A DNA stretch of 64,000 bases. Source: CAYPGJ01 sp964638515 (lineage in GTDB: Bacteria; Planctomycetota; Phycisphaerae; Phycisphaerales; UBA1924). The notes beneath the pieces were generated by a model, which did no database searches, was not told where the DNA came from, and worked only from the letters and a program-made list of their open reading frames with translations. The DNA is taken from NCBI GenBank assembly GCA_964638515.1, contig CAZWZL010000001.1, positions 129,592-193,591 on the forward strand, read 5' to 3'. A program made the translations under genes and the position numbers. This document shows positions 25,819 to 34,170 of this stretch, piece after piece; the stretch's first letter is position 1; every line of letters starts with the position of its first letter.

Positions 25819-26516
25819 GCGGGTCGCTGCCGATCGCGGAGACGTTTGTGAGCGTGCAGGGCGAGGGTCGGCTCGCGGGCGCGCCGTCGTGGTTCGTGCG
25901 GCTGAGCGGGTGCAATCTTCGGTGCTCGTGGTGCGACACCAAGTACGCGTCGTGGAGGCCGGAGGGCGAGGCGCGGGAGATCGGCGCGCTGGTTGACGAG
26001 GCGGCGACGTCGGGCGTGGCGCACGCGGTGGTGACGGGGGGGGAGCCCATGATCTTCGACGGAGTTGGTCCGCTGGCCGCGGGTCTGGCGGAGCGGGGGC
26101 TGCACGTCACGATTGAGACGGCCGGCACGGTGTATCGTGAGGTTCATGCGGACCTGATGTCGATCAGCCCGAAGCTGGCGAACTCGACGCCGAGCGCGCA
26201 GGAGGCGGGAGATTGGAGCGAGCGTCACGAGGCACGGCGCATCAACGTCGGGGCGCTCCAGCGGCTGATCAACGCGCACGGGGAGCGTCAACTCAAGTTC
26301 GTGGTGGCCGAGGAGCGTGACGTGGACGAGATCGAGGGCCTGCTCGCACGGCTTCGGGGCTGGAGCGCGTCGGACGTGGTGCTCATGCCTGAAGGGGTAA
26401 CGGTGGGGGCTCTGGATCAGCGGAGCGGGTGGATGTCGCGTGTGTGCGTGCAGCGGGGGTGGAGGTATGGTGATCGGCTGCACATCCGCCTGTTCGGGAA
26501 CACGCGGGGCACGTGA
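25815..26516 (+). CDS. queE: 7-carboxy-7-deazaguanine synthase (radical SAM)
   Basis: QueE rearranges 6-carboxytetrahydropterin into 7-carboxy-7-deazaguanine. Of 233 residues, C33, C37 and C40 (CNLRCSWC) form the radical-SAM CxxxCxxC iron-sulfur site, with a preceding substrate/SAM segment SVQGEGRLAG and a VVTGGEPM motif for SAM. The C-terminus reads DRLHIRLFGNTRGT, standard for the family. The GTG start lies within the queC stop. Confidence 0.96.
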   Translation: MSGSLPIAETFVSVQGEGRLAGAPSWFVRLSGCNLRCSWCDTKYASWRPEGEAREIGALVDEAATSGVAHAVVTGGEPMIFDGVGPLAAGLAERGLHVTIETAGTVYREVHADLMSISPKLANSTPSAQEAGDWSERHEARRINVGALQRLINAHGERQLKFVVAEERDVDEIEGLLARLRGWSASDVVLMPEGVTVGALDQRSGWMSRVCVQRGWRYGDRLHIRLFGNTRGT

Positions 26517-26532
26517 GGGAGTGTCGGCACCG

Positions 26533-26994
26533 ATGGTCTACAGGGTTTGCAAGGCGTTCGAGGTCGAGTCGGGGCACATGCTCTCCAAGCACCCGGGCGC
26601 GTGCAGGCATCCTCACGGGCACTCGCGGCGCATCGAGGTCGTGCTGGCCAGCGAGACGTTGGATTCGAACGACATGGTGTGCGACTTCAAGGCCATCCGG
26701 CTCGCGCTCCGCGAGTTCGTCGATCGCTTCGATCACGCGCTGGCGATCAACAGCCGGGACCCCCTGCTCGAGACGGTGCGGAGGACGAGCGGTCGGGTGA
26801 TTGTGTTCGAGAACGAGGACCCGACCACGGAGGCGATGGCTCGGAAGATCTTCGAGTTCCTGGACGGGGAGATCCGCGCGCAGAAGTCGTACGCGGACGA
26901 CGCGGGCTCTCGGTACGGGTTTCCCAAGGGTTTGCGGCTGGAGCGGGTGCGGGTGGGGGAGACATCGACCTCGTGGGCCGAGTTCGGGCGGTAG
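26533..26994 (+). CDS. queD: 6-carboxy-5,6,7,8-tetrahydropterin synthase
   Basis: QueD forms 6-carboxytetrahydropterin from 7,8-dihydroneopterin triphosphate. Zinc ligands H15, H28 and H30 (SGHMLSKH and HPHGH) and catalytic C24 are in place, and the terminal TSTSWAEF contains the conserved Glu. At 153 residues it is slightly longer than E. coli QueD. The ATG at 26533 is 16 bases after queE; a GTG at 26521 would add four residues. Order queC-queE-queD puts the first pathway enzyme last. Confidence 0.94.
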   Translation: MVYRVCKAFEVESGHMLSKHPGACRHPHGHSRRIEVVLASETLDSNDMVCDFKAIRLALREFVDRFDHALAINSRDPLLETVRRTSGRVIVFENEDPTTEAMARKIFEFLDGEIRAQKSYADDAGSRYGFPKGLRLERVRVGETSTSWAEFGR

Positions 26995-27003
26995 GCTGAG
27001 GGC

Positions 27004-28908
27004 ATGACACAACCGGCGTCTTCGGCGGGCCTGCGGACGATTCGCGCGTTCGGCGTGTGGCTGTTGGTGCTCACCATCGGCGTGTTCTTCGTGAATCTGA
27101 TCACGGCGGACGGGGTGGCCCGTCGTGCGCCGGTGACGGCGAGCATGACGCCGGAGACGGGTGAATCGGCGGGCGCGACGGTGGCGAGCGAGGGCGAGGG
27201 CGCGGCGCCGGCCGAGGACGAAGCGTGGGAGCCTGCCCCCGCGGCGCCGGAAGCCATGCCGAGCATCCCGGAGTCGTCGTCGTCCGAATCGACCGAGGCG
27301 CGTTCGGGCGCGAGCGACGATTCGGAGATTGGTCTGCCGCCCTGGGACCGGGCGTTGTTTACGGTGGCTGAGACGAGCGGGTACAGGGCCACGGCGACCC
27401 ACGAGGAGGTCGTGGCGTGGTGCGACGCGTTCGCGGCGGCCGAGCCGAGCGTGGTGCGGAGGGGGACGTTCGGGACGAGCGAGGAGGGTCGGGAGATCCC
27501 GATGGTGATCGTCGCGGACCCGCCGGTGTCGAGCGCGGGCGAGGCGCGAGAGGCGGCTCGGCAGGGGCGTCTCGTGGTGCTCGCGTTCGGCAACATTCAT
27601 GCGGGGGAGGTGTGCGGGAAGGAAGCGTTGCCGATGGCGGCGCGAGAGATCGTGCGTCCGTGGATGACGGACGAGGCGTCGGCGCGCGCGATCCGGGAGG
27701 GGATGGTGCTGGTGGTGGCGCCGATCTACAACCCGGACGGGAACGAGCGATTCGATGCGGTGGAGCGGAATCGGCCCGGACAGGAGGGCCCGGAGCGCGT
27801 CGGGCAGCGGGCGAACGCCAAGGGGCTGGATCTCAATCGTGATTACGTGAAGGCGGAGGCGTCGGAGACGCGGGCGATGCTGCGGTTTTTCCGGGAGTGG
27901 AGCCCGGACGTGGTGATCGACACGCACACGACGAACGGGAGCTTTCATCGGTACACGCTGACGTACGAGAGCGCGCTGCACCCGAACGCGTACGCGCCGG
28001 ACGGGACGAAGGGCCCCGCGGAGATCTCGCGTGAGGTGATGGTGCGCGCGGGTGAGCGGATCGGAGAGAAGTGGGGGACGTTCTGGTACGGGGACTTTGA
28101 CCGGGAGAAGACGCGGTGGGAGACGTACAGCGGGATGCCTCGGTTTGGGGCGAACAGCGTCGGGTTGCGGGGGATGGTGTCGATCCTGACGGAGGCGTAC
28201 TCGTACGCGCCGTTCAGGGAGCGGGTGCTGTGCACGGAGGCGTTCGTGCGCGCGTGCCTGGAGGAGCTGGCGGCGCGAACGGATGAGGTGCGGAGCGCGC
28301 GTGCGGCGTTCGAGGCGCGATGGTCGGGCGGCCCTCGCGCGGTGACGATCCGCACGAGGACGGCGCCGTTCGAGGGCGGGGTGACGGTCGCGGGCTGGGT
28401 GGAGACGGCGGACGGGGGCGGACGCGCGCGTCCGACGCCGACCAAGAAGAACTACGAGGTGGAGCATTGGGGCCGGTTCGAGCCTGCGCGTGAGGTCACG
28501 CCGTCGTGGGGGTACGCGTTGCCGACCGGGCTGGGGTCGGTGCTTTCGTTGCTGCGGGCGCAGGGCGTGGTCGTGGAACGGTTGACGCGTGACGTGGAGG
28601 TGGAGACCGGGGCGTGGACCGTTCGTTCGGCGCAGCGCGCCGAACGGGCGTTCCAGGGTCGGATCCTGCAGACGCTGATGGTGGAGGAGGCGCGGGAGCG
28701 TCGGACGCTGGAGGCCGGGGAGTGGGTCGTGGTTCGGAGCGCGCAGCGTTTGCAGCCGCTTGTGGTGACGTTGCTGGAGCCCGATTGTGAAGATGGGCTG
28801 GCGACGTGGGGTTTGTTCGGGGAGTTGAACGGGGGGAATCCCTACCCCGTGATTCGGATTTTGGAGCCGCTGGAGGGCGATACACGGGTAATAGTGAATG
28901 AGCCATGA
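27004..28908 (+). CDS. M14 family zinc carboxypeptidase, membrane-anchored
   Basis: 634-residue peptidase with an N-terminal hydrophobic segment (about 16-34) acting as signal anchor, then an acidic Ala/Glu/Ser-rich linker to about 110. The catalytic domain has the zinc motif H199-A-G-E202, NPDGNERF, DLNRDY, a second His in IDTHTTNG, and a late Glu in ILTEAYSYAP. The C-terminal part (about 440-634) is a separate beta-rich domain. It probably trims peptides or peptidoglycan stems outside the cytoplasm. Its stop overlaps the histidine kinase start (ATGA), so the peptidase may be the output or input of that two-component system. Confidence 0.9.
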   Translation: MTQPASSAGLRTIRAFGVWLLVLTIGVFFVNLITADGVARRAPVTASMTPETGESAGATVASEGEGAAPAEDEAWEPAPAAPEAMPSIPESSSSESTEARSGASDDSEIGLPPWDRALFTVAETSGYRATATHEEVVAWCDAFAAAEPSVVRRGTFGTSEEGREIPMVIVADPPVSSAGEAREAARQGRLVVLAFGNIHAGEVCGKEALPMAAREIVRPWMTDEASARAIREGMVLVVAPIYNPDGNERFDAVERNRPGQEGPERVGQRANAKGLDLNRDYVKAEASETRAMLRFFREWSPDVVIDTHTTNGSFHRYTLTYESALHPNAYAPDGTKGPAEISREVMVRAGERIGEKWGTFWYGDFDREKTRWETYSGMPRFGANSVGLRGMVSILTEAYSYAPFRERVLCTEAFVRACLEELAARTDEVRSARAAFEARWSGGPRAVTIRTRTAPFEGGVTVAGWVETADGGGRARPTPTKKNYEVEHWGRFEPAREVTPSWGYALPTGLGSVLSLLRAQGVVVERLTRDVEVETGAWTVRSAQRAERAFQGRILQTLMVEEARERRTLEAGEWVVVRSAQRLQPLVVTLLEPDCEDGLATWGLFGELNGGNPYPVIRILEPLEGDTRVIVNEP

Positions 28909-30767
28909 CGTCGGCACGATCAGCCCGGGATTCTGAGTTGGGGGGAGGGGTGCGGCTGTTTCGATTGTTTGCGTTTCTTTCGGTGGGGTCCGTGGCGGCG
29001 ATTCTGGTGCTGGTGGGCTTCGGGCTGCGCGAGGTGCTGATGCGCGACACGGCCGCGACGTCGCGCGCGGAGGCGGAGCGGATCACTCGTGTGATGCGCG
29101 AGCAGGGGCGCAGGTCGGGCGCGTTGGAGTACGTGCTGGTGGATCGGCTGGCGCCGCTGACGAGCGAGCAGGAGAAGGACTTCGCGGGGATCCTGCGTCC
29201 GTTCATGTCGGAGTTCGGGGTGGCGCGGGTGCGGATGTTCGATGATGCGCGCGCGCTGGTGTTCACGACAGATCGCACGGCGACGGGGCTCGGCGCGGCG
29301 TTTGAAGAGGAGTTGGACACGTCGCTTCGGGGCACGACGACGTGTGTGGTGGGGAACGCCGCGGAGATGTGGCGGATGGAGGAGTCGCCCTACCAAGCGA
29401 CACTGGTGATGTCATACGTCCCGCTGTGGAACACCAGGGGCCAGGTGGTGGGGAGCCTTGAGATCTGCAAGGACGTGACGTTGCAGGTGGCCTCGGCGAA
29501 CCGGGTGTTGACGCAGGGGATGGCGGTGTTGGCGGCGGTCTTGCTGCTGGTGTTCGGCGGGCTGACGGTGGTGATGCGTCGTGCGCAGCGGGAGATCGCG
29601 CGGCATGCCGGGGCTTTGGCTGAAGCGACGGCGCGCGAGCGCGAGCGGGCGGTGATGGAGGAATCGCGGGAGCGGCTGCGTTCGGCGGAGCGGTTGGCGT
29701 CGATCGGCGCGCTGGCGGCGGGTGTGGGGCACGATCTCAACAACCTGTTGTTGCCGATGCGGGGCGCGTTGCGGAGTCTGCGCGCGGCGGTGCTTTCGGG
29801 CGAGGGCGCGAAGTCTGCGGAGGCGCTCGGAGAATCGGTGGAGTACTTGCGTCAGTTGGGGGACAACCTGCGGTTGCTTGCGGCGGATCCTTCGGAGGGT
29901 GAATCCAAGGAGTTGGGCGTGGTGCGGCCAGGGGCTTGGTGGGGGCAGGTGGGTGGTTTGCTGTCTCGGGCCGCGAGGCCGCCGGCGCGAGTGGTGGCGG
30001 ACATATCGGACGGGTTGCCGGGCGTTCGTGCGGCGCCGGGGCGATTGACACAGGCGATGCTGAATCTGATCGCGAACGCATCAGACGCGTTGCAGGAGGC
30101 GGAGCCGCCGCCGGCCGAAGCGATCGTGCGGGTGTCGGCGCGGGAGGGCGTGCTCGGGGATGGTCGGCGGGCCGTGGTGTTCTGCGTGGTGGACAACGGA
30201 TCGGGGATGACGGAAGAGGTTTCGCGTCACGCGTTCGATCCGTTCTTCACGACCAAGCCACGGAGTGTGTCGACGGGGCTTGGGCTGGCGCTGGTCAAGG
30301 GGGTGGCGACATCATCGGGTGGCGAGGTGACGATCGATTCGGCGCCGGGTCGCGGGACGAGTGTTTGTCTGACGTTGCCGATCGCGGAGGAGCAGGTGGA
30401 GTGGCGGGATCGTGCGGCGGCGGCGCGTGATCGGGGCGTGGTGGTGGCGGTGTCGTTGTCGGACCATCGGGCCGCGGCCTATGCCGGGGCGATGCTGGCC
30501 GGAGCGGGGTTTGACGTGGTGAGCGCGCCGGATGGCGAGCCGGGGGATGCCGGGGTTTGGCTGACGGACGCGACGGCGTCGGCGTTGGAACGGGCGCGGC
30601 GGTTTGTGGTGGAAGGTGGGGAGGCGCGGCGGGTGCTGGTGTGTGGGGAAGCGGGGGCGGAGTGGGAGGCGATCGGGGCCGCACGTGTGGGCGGAGTAGT
30701 GGATTCCGAGAGGCTGGGCGCCGCGCTGCAGGGCGTGGGTCGGGCGAAGGAGGCGAAAGCGACATGA
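28905..30767 (+). CDS. Sensor histidine kinase with C-terminal degenerate receiver-like domain
   Basis: 620-residue membrane kinase. Transmembrane helices at about 22-42 and 203-223 flank a periplasmic sensor of about 160 residues. H276 in GVGHDLNNLLLPM is the phospho-acceptor. Catalytic boxes follow: LIANASDAL (N), DNGSGM (G1), FDPFFTTK (F), GTGLGLALVKG (G2). After the kinase (from about 505) is a Rossmann-like piece resembling a receiver, with VWLTDAT as the possible Asp site but without the usual acidic cluster and Lys. It is followed by a response regulator with ATGA overlap. The signal is unknown. Confidence 0.9.
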   Translation: MTSARSARDSELGGGVRLFRLFAFLSVGSVAAILVLVGFGLREVLMRDTAATSRAEAERITRVMREQGRRSGALEYVLVDRLAPLTSEQEKDFAGILRPFMSEFGVARVRMFDDARALVFTTDRTATGLGAAFEEELDTSLRGTTTCVVGNAAEMWRMEESPYQATLVMSYVPLWNTRGQVVGSLEICKDVTLQVASANRVLTQGMAVLAAVLLLVFGGLTVVMRRAQREIARHAGALAEATARERERAVMEESRERLRSAERLASIGALAAGVGHDLNNLLLPMRGALRSLRAAVLSGEGAKSAEALGESVEYLRQLGDNLRLLAADPSEGESKELGVVRPGAWWGQVGGLLSRAARPPARVVADISDGLPGVRAAPGRLTQAMLNLIANASDALQEAEPPPAEAIVRVSAREGVLGDGRRAVVFCVVDNGSGMTEEVSRHAFDPFFTTKPRSVSTGLGLALVKGVATSSGGEVTIDSAPGRGTSVCLTLPIAEEQVEWRDRAAAARDRGVVVAVSLSDHRAAAYAGAMLAGAGFDVVSAPDGEPGDAGVWLTDATASALERARRFVVEGGEARRVLVCGEAGAEWEAIGAARVGGVVDSERLGAALQGVGRAKEAKAT

Positions 30768-31498
30768 TGATGCAGCGATCGATGGAATCGTTGAAGGGCG
30801 CGAGTGGCGGCGCGGGGTCTTCGTCGGCGCAACGCATTCGGATTTTGTGCGTGGATGATCATGCTGTTGTGGCGAAGGGGTTGCGTGCGGCGTTCGAGAC
30901 GGAGGGCGACCTGGAGATCGTGGGCTGGCGGCCGAGCGCGGAGGGGTTGCTCACGGCGGTGGACGAGCACGCGCCGGACGTGGTGATCATGGACGTGGAC
31001 ATGCCGGGGCCTGTGGCGTTCGACGCGATCGAGGAGTTGGCGAGATTGCGGCCGGCGCCTCGCGGGCCGAGATGCTTGGTGCTGAGCGCGTTCACGCGGG
31101 ACACGTACATCGACGCGGCGATCTCGGCCGGGGCCTGGGGATATCTGTCGAAGAACGATGAGTTGGAGGCGATCTTCGAGGGGGTTCGGCGGGCGCACCG
31201 GGGCGCGTTCGCGTTCTCGCCGGCGGCGCTGGAGCGGTGCGAGGTGGTGGGGGGGAGATTGCGGTTGAAGGTGAAGGAGGAGGCGGGGGCGTCGAGGCTG
31301 AACGCGCTGACGGATCAGGAGATGCAGGTGCTGCGGCTGATCGCGCGGGGGGCGTCGACGAAGGAGGTGGCTGGGGCGATTTATCGATCGGAGAAGCGGG
31401 TGGAGGCGATCCGGACGAGCATCATGAAGAAGCTCGGGTGTCACGATCGTGTGGAGTTGGCGCGGTATGCGATCCGGGAGGGGATCGTGGAGCCGTGA
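30764..31498 (+). CDS. Response regulator, REC plus LuxR/NarL-type HTH
   Basis: 244-residue transcription regulator partnered with the upstream kinase. The receiver starts at about 25 with ILCVDDHAVVAKGL, the phosphorylation site is D77 in VIMDVDMPG, and a conserved Ser/Thr (LSAF) and Lys (LSKNDE) follow. The GerE-type helix-turn-helix (about 180-240) is LTDQEMQVLRLIARGASTKE followed by MKKLGCHDRVELARYA. Three consecutive ATGs occur at the start; the first, at 30764, overlaps the kinase stop. Its target genes cannot be read here. Confidence 0.93.
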   Translation: MMMQRSMESLKGASGGAGSSSAQRIRILCVDDHAVVAKGLRAAFETEGDLEIVGWRPSAEGLLTAVDEHAPDVVIMDVDMPGPVAFDAIEELARLRPAPRGPRCLVLSAFTRDTYIDAAISAGAWGYLSKNDELEAIFEGVRRAHRGAFAFSPAALERCEVVGGRLRLKVKEEAGASRLNALTDQEMQVLRLIARGASTKEVAGAIYRSEKRVEAIRTSIMKKLGCHDRVELARYAIREGIVEP

Positions 31499-31510
31499 GG
31501 CGGTGAGCGG

Positions 31511-32332
31511 CTATCTCTTGGGCTGATTGGTGGCGGGGTCGCGGCCTCGGAGTGTGCGGGTCATGTCTCGGAGGAAGAGGGCTGAGGAAGCGCGTTCGTT
31601 GGGGGAGGAGTACTGGGCGAAATCGGCCTGGACCATGCGCATGAAGTTGGAGGCGCGGTCGGCGGTGAGTCGGCGGTCGGTCTGTCGGCCTCGTTCGGCG
31701 TCGCGCTTGGCCTGATCGCGCATCTCGGAGAGTCGCTCGGCGTCGGAGAGGTTTCGTTCTTCGCCGGTGAGTTGTTCCATGAGCCTGGACCATTCGACGG
31801 CGGTGGATTCGAGGAAGGCTTCTTTTTGATTTTCGGGGATGCTGGTGTACTGCTTGCCGTAATCGGCCATGAGGTCGGCCCCGAGGGTTCGGGCGTTGGC
31901 TTCGAGTTGCTCGCGGGCTTCGCCCCTGATGCCTGCAGCGAATGCGGCGACGAGTGCGGAGTCGCCGGCGTTCATGCCCTGCATGCGTTTGGCGAGCGAG
32001 AGGACGAGCTCGAGTCGTTCCTTGACGGGGAGCTTGTTGAAGTCGGCGTCGAGGAGGGCGAAGGAGAGGATTTTGGGGAGGCGTGCGCGCTGCGCGTCGG
32101 GGACGGAGATGGGGCGGAGGGCGGAGTATGCGATGGAGGCGCCGCCGATGAGGCCGAGGGATGCGAGGGTGATGCCGAGGGTTCGAGTGGCCTTGGGGGA
32201 GAGCTCGGGCGCGCGGAGCTTGAGGCGGAGGCGGATCGGTGATCGGCGCGGCTGGGCGGGGGCGTGCAGCGCGGGGTCGTCGAGGAGGGACGGGAGGGGA
32301 TCGAAGCGGGGCTTGTCGGAGGGAGTGGTCAT
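31511..32332 (-). CDS. Hypothetical single-pass membrane protein
   Basis: 273 residues, not recognised. A basic N-terminal cytoplasmic part (about 1-55) is followed by one transmembrane helix (LGITLASLGLIGGASIAYSA, about 53-72). A long helix-rich, charged soluble region to the end has coiled-coil character (RLSEMRDQAKRDAERGRQTD). It is translationally coupled to the pseudopilin upstream (ATGA at 32329-32332), so it may belong to a type II secretion or pilus-like process. That link is only positional. Confidence 0.6.
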   Translation of the reverse strand: MTTPSDKPRFDPLPSLLDDPALHAPAQPRRSPIRLRLKLRAPELSPKATRTLGITLASLGLIGGASIAYSALRPISVPDAQRARLPKILSFALLDADFNKLPVKERLELVLSLAKRMQGMNAGDSALVAAFAAGIRGEAREQLEANARTLGADLMADYGKQYTSIPENQKEAFLESTAVEWSRLMEQLTGEERNLSDAERLSEMRDQAKRDAERGRQTDRRLTADRASNFMRMVQADFAQYSSPNERASSALFLRDMTRTLRGRDPATNQPKR

Positions 32333-32943
32333 GGGTGGTCTCCGGGTTGAGGCGCGGAGGGGGTGGAGTCGGCGGGGTCGAGGCTCATCCAATCGGCGTG
32401 CCAGTCGCCGAAGTAGACGGCGTTTTGTTGAAAGGCGCCGCTGGTTCGGTGTCGGGGGGCGGAGTCGGCGAAGACGGGGAAGTTGGGGTTGTCGCGGTAG
32501 AAAATGGAGACGCTTCGCTCGGGCGCTCGGTCATCCCGGAAAACTTCGCGGGCGAGCATGAGGACGCCGGCCCAATACTCGAAGGAGTTGTGGTAGCCGG
32601 CGGGGTTTTCAAGTTCGGGCGGGACGTTCTGATCCGCCGGGCAGAGGAAGATCTCGAGGTTCTCGGCGATGGGGCCGAAGACGCTGAGGATGGAGTCTGC
32701 CGGGCGGGCGCCGGGAGGGATGCGGGAATCGTCGAGGGGGAGGGCGCGGGGGAGGGTCTGCTCGTGGAGGTCGAGGTAGGACTGGGTGGTGAGGCCGATG
32801 GAGCGGAGATTGGCCAGGCACCTGGTGCGCGAGGCCGCGGCTCGGGCGGAGGAGAGGGCCGGGAGGGTGATGGAGATAAGGATGGCGATGACGCCGACGA
32901 CGACGAGGAGTTCGATGAGTGTGAAGGCCCGGCGGGGGATCAT
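32329..32943 (-). CDS. Type II secretion pseudopilin-like protein (prepilin N-terminal methylation domain)
   Basis: 204-residue protein whose first 35 residues are a class III signal: basic MIPRR, then the hydrophobic helix with F-T-L-I-E-L-L after the cleavage position and Glu at +5. The rest has TRCLANLRSIGLTTQSYLDLH and a cysteine in FLCPADQN, the pattern of the large DUF1559/H-X9-DG-like family expanded in planctomycetes. It was inferred from the N-terminal motif; the surface role of these proteins is unknown. A TACACT -10-like box lies five bases upstream. Confidence 0.85.
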   Translation of the reverse strand: MIPRRAFTLIELLVVVGVIAILISITLPALSSARAAASRTRCLANLRSIGLTTQSYLDLHEQTLPRALPLDDSRIPPGARPADSILSVFGPIAENLEIFLCPADQNVPPELENPAGYHNSFEYWAGVLMLAREVFRDDRAPERSVSIFYRDNPNFPVFADSAPRHRTSGAFQQNAVYFGDWHADWMSLDPADSTPSAPQPGDHP

Positions 32944-32948
32944 GGCAG

Positions 32949-32954
32949 AGTGTA
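32949..32954 (-). promoter_or_regulatory. -10-like TACACT box before the pseudopilin gene
   Basis: TACACT on the minus strand ends five bases before the ATG at 32943, so the mRNA would be leaderless or nearly so. No Shine-Dalgarno site is present in the intervening bases. Confidence 0.45.
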
Positions 32955-33012
32955 TTCGCGGAGAACGGGGGGTCGTTTGCGAAAGTCGCGGGAAGGGGCG
33001 GATACTCTGGGC

Positions 33013-34170
33013 ATGGCGATGGCCGAGCAGGGCAGGCGAATGGAGTGGTCTCGGCTGTCGTCGGCGGAGCGTGCCGGGCTGGCGGAGGAGGCGGGGCGCG
33101 CGCTCGCGGGCGGCGGGCTGGTGGTGATGCCGACGGAGACGGTGTACGGGGTGGCGGCGTCGGTGGCTTCGCGTGACGCGTTGGCTCGGCTGTGGCGAGC
33201 GACGGGGCGGGCGGAGGGATCGCCTGTGGCGTGGCATGCGCTGGAGGCGGAGCCGGTGCTTGGGGAGGCGGGGGAGGTCTCAGACGCGTGGCGGTTCATT
33301 GCGAGGCGGTTGACGCCGGGGCCGGTGACGCTGCAGATACCGGTGCGGGATTCGGAGCTGGCGGGGCTTTCGCGGTCGATCGGAGTTGAGGCCGGGGCGA
33401 TGGTGTCGGACGGTGAGCTGCTGCTTCGCGTGCCGAGCGATGAGGTGGCGCGCGCGGTGCTGGACGAGGCGCGGGCGGTGGTCGGGGCGGTGTCGGCGTC
33501 CCGGGGCGCGATGCCGACGCGTGTGCCGGATCGCGGGTGGGCGGGTGACGAGCGGATCGACGTGACGATCGACGCGGGGCCCACGAGATGGAAGGGGGCT
33601 TCGACGGGAGTGCGCCTGGTGCGCGGCGGTGGATACGAGGTGGTGCGCGAGGGAGCGCTGCGTGCGCGGGACGTGGAGCGGGTGTTGCGGCCGACGATTC
33701 TGTTCGTGTGCTCGGGGAACACGTGCCGCAGTCCGATGGCGGAGGCGATGGCGAACGCGGAGATCGGGCGGTTGTTCGAGGGGCTGCGTCGTGCCGGGCT
33801 GGAGGGGCCGGTGGCGCGCTCGGCGGGCGTGTGGACGGGCGGGGGCGCGCCGGCCACCCAGGAGGGAGTGGAATCGCTGCGTCGGATGGGAGTGACGGCG
33901 GCGCGGCACTCTTCGCGGGGCTTGACGCGGGAAATGGTGTTGGATGCGGCGGCGATCTTTGGAATGACGGCCGCGCACGTGGAGGCGATCGTGTCGCTCG
34001 CGCCGGAGGCGGCGGGGCGGGCCTCGATGCTGGATCCGGGCGGATCGGACGTGCCGGACCCTGTGGGAGGGGGCCAGGCCATCTACGATGAGGCGGCCCG
34101 GCGGATCGGCGAGCACGTGCGGCATCGTGTGGCGGCGTTGGCCCGGGCGTGGATCGGAGCGACGACATGA
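33013..34170 (+). CDS. Fusion of a YrdC/Sua5-like domain and a low-molecular-weight protein-tyrosine phosphatase
   Basis: 385-residue two-domain protein. Residues about 11-215 follow the YrdC/Sua5 (threonylcarbamoyl-AMP synthase) fold: GGLVVMPTETVYGVAAS at 34-50, then LTPGPVTLQIP. The usual K-x-R and SAN-x-SG catalytic segments appear only as TGRAEGSP and SASRGAMP. Residues about 227-385 are an LMW-PTP: P-loop C233 to R239 (CSGNTCRS) and the acid loop in MLDPGGSDVPDP. The rpiB gene follows with ATGA overlap. The phosphatase half looks active; the YrdC half may be altered, so a role in t6A formation is uncertain. Confidence 0.85.
   Translation: MAMAEQGRRMEWSRLSSAERAGLAEEAGRALAGGGLVVMPTETVYGVAASVASRDALARLWRATGRAEGSPVAWHALEAEPVLGEAGEVSDAWRFIARRLTPGPVTLQIPVRDSELAGLSRSIGVEAGAMVSDGELLLRVPSDEVARAVLDEARAVVGAVSASRGAMPTRVPDRGWAGDERIDVTIDAGPTRWKGASTGVRLVRGGGYEVVREGALRARDVERVLRPTILFVCSGNTCRSPMAEAMANAEIGRLFEGLRRAGLEGPVARSAGVWTGGGAPATQEGVESLRRMGVTAARHSSRGLTREMVLDAAAIFGMTAAHVEAIVSLAPEAAGRASMLDPGGSDVPDPVGGGQAIYDEAARRIGEHVRHRVAALARAWIGATT

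Noticed and set aside
26383..28917. An 844-codon open frame on the minus strand
   Set aside because: It mirrors the queE, queD and M14 peptidase genes, is Arg/Pro/His-rich, and has no recognisable domain.
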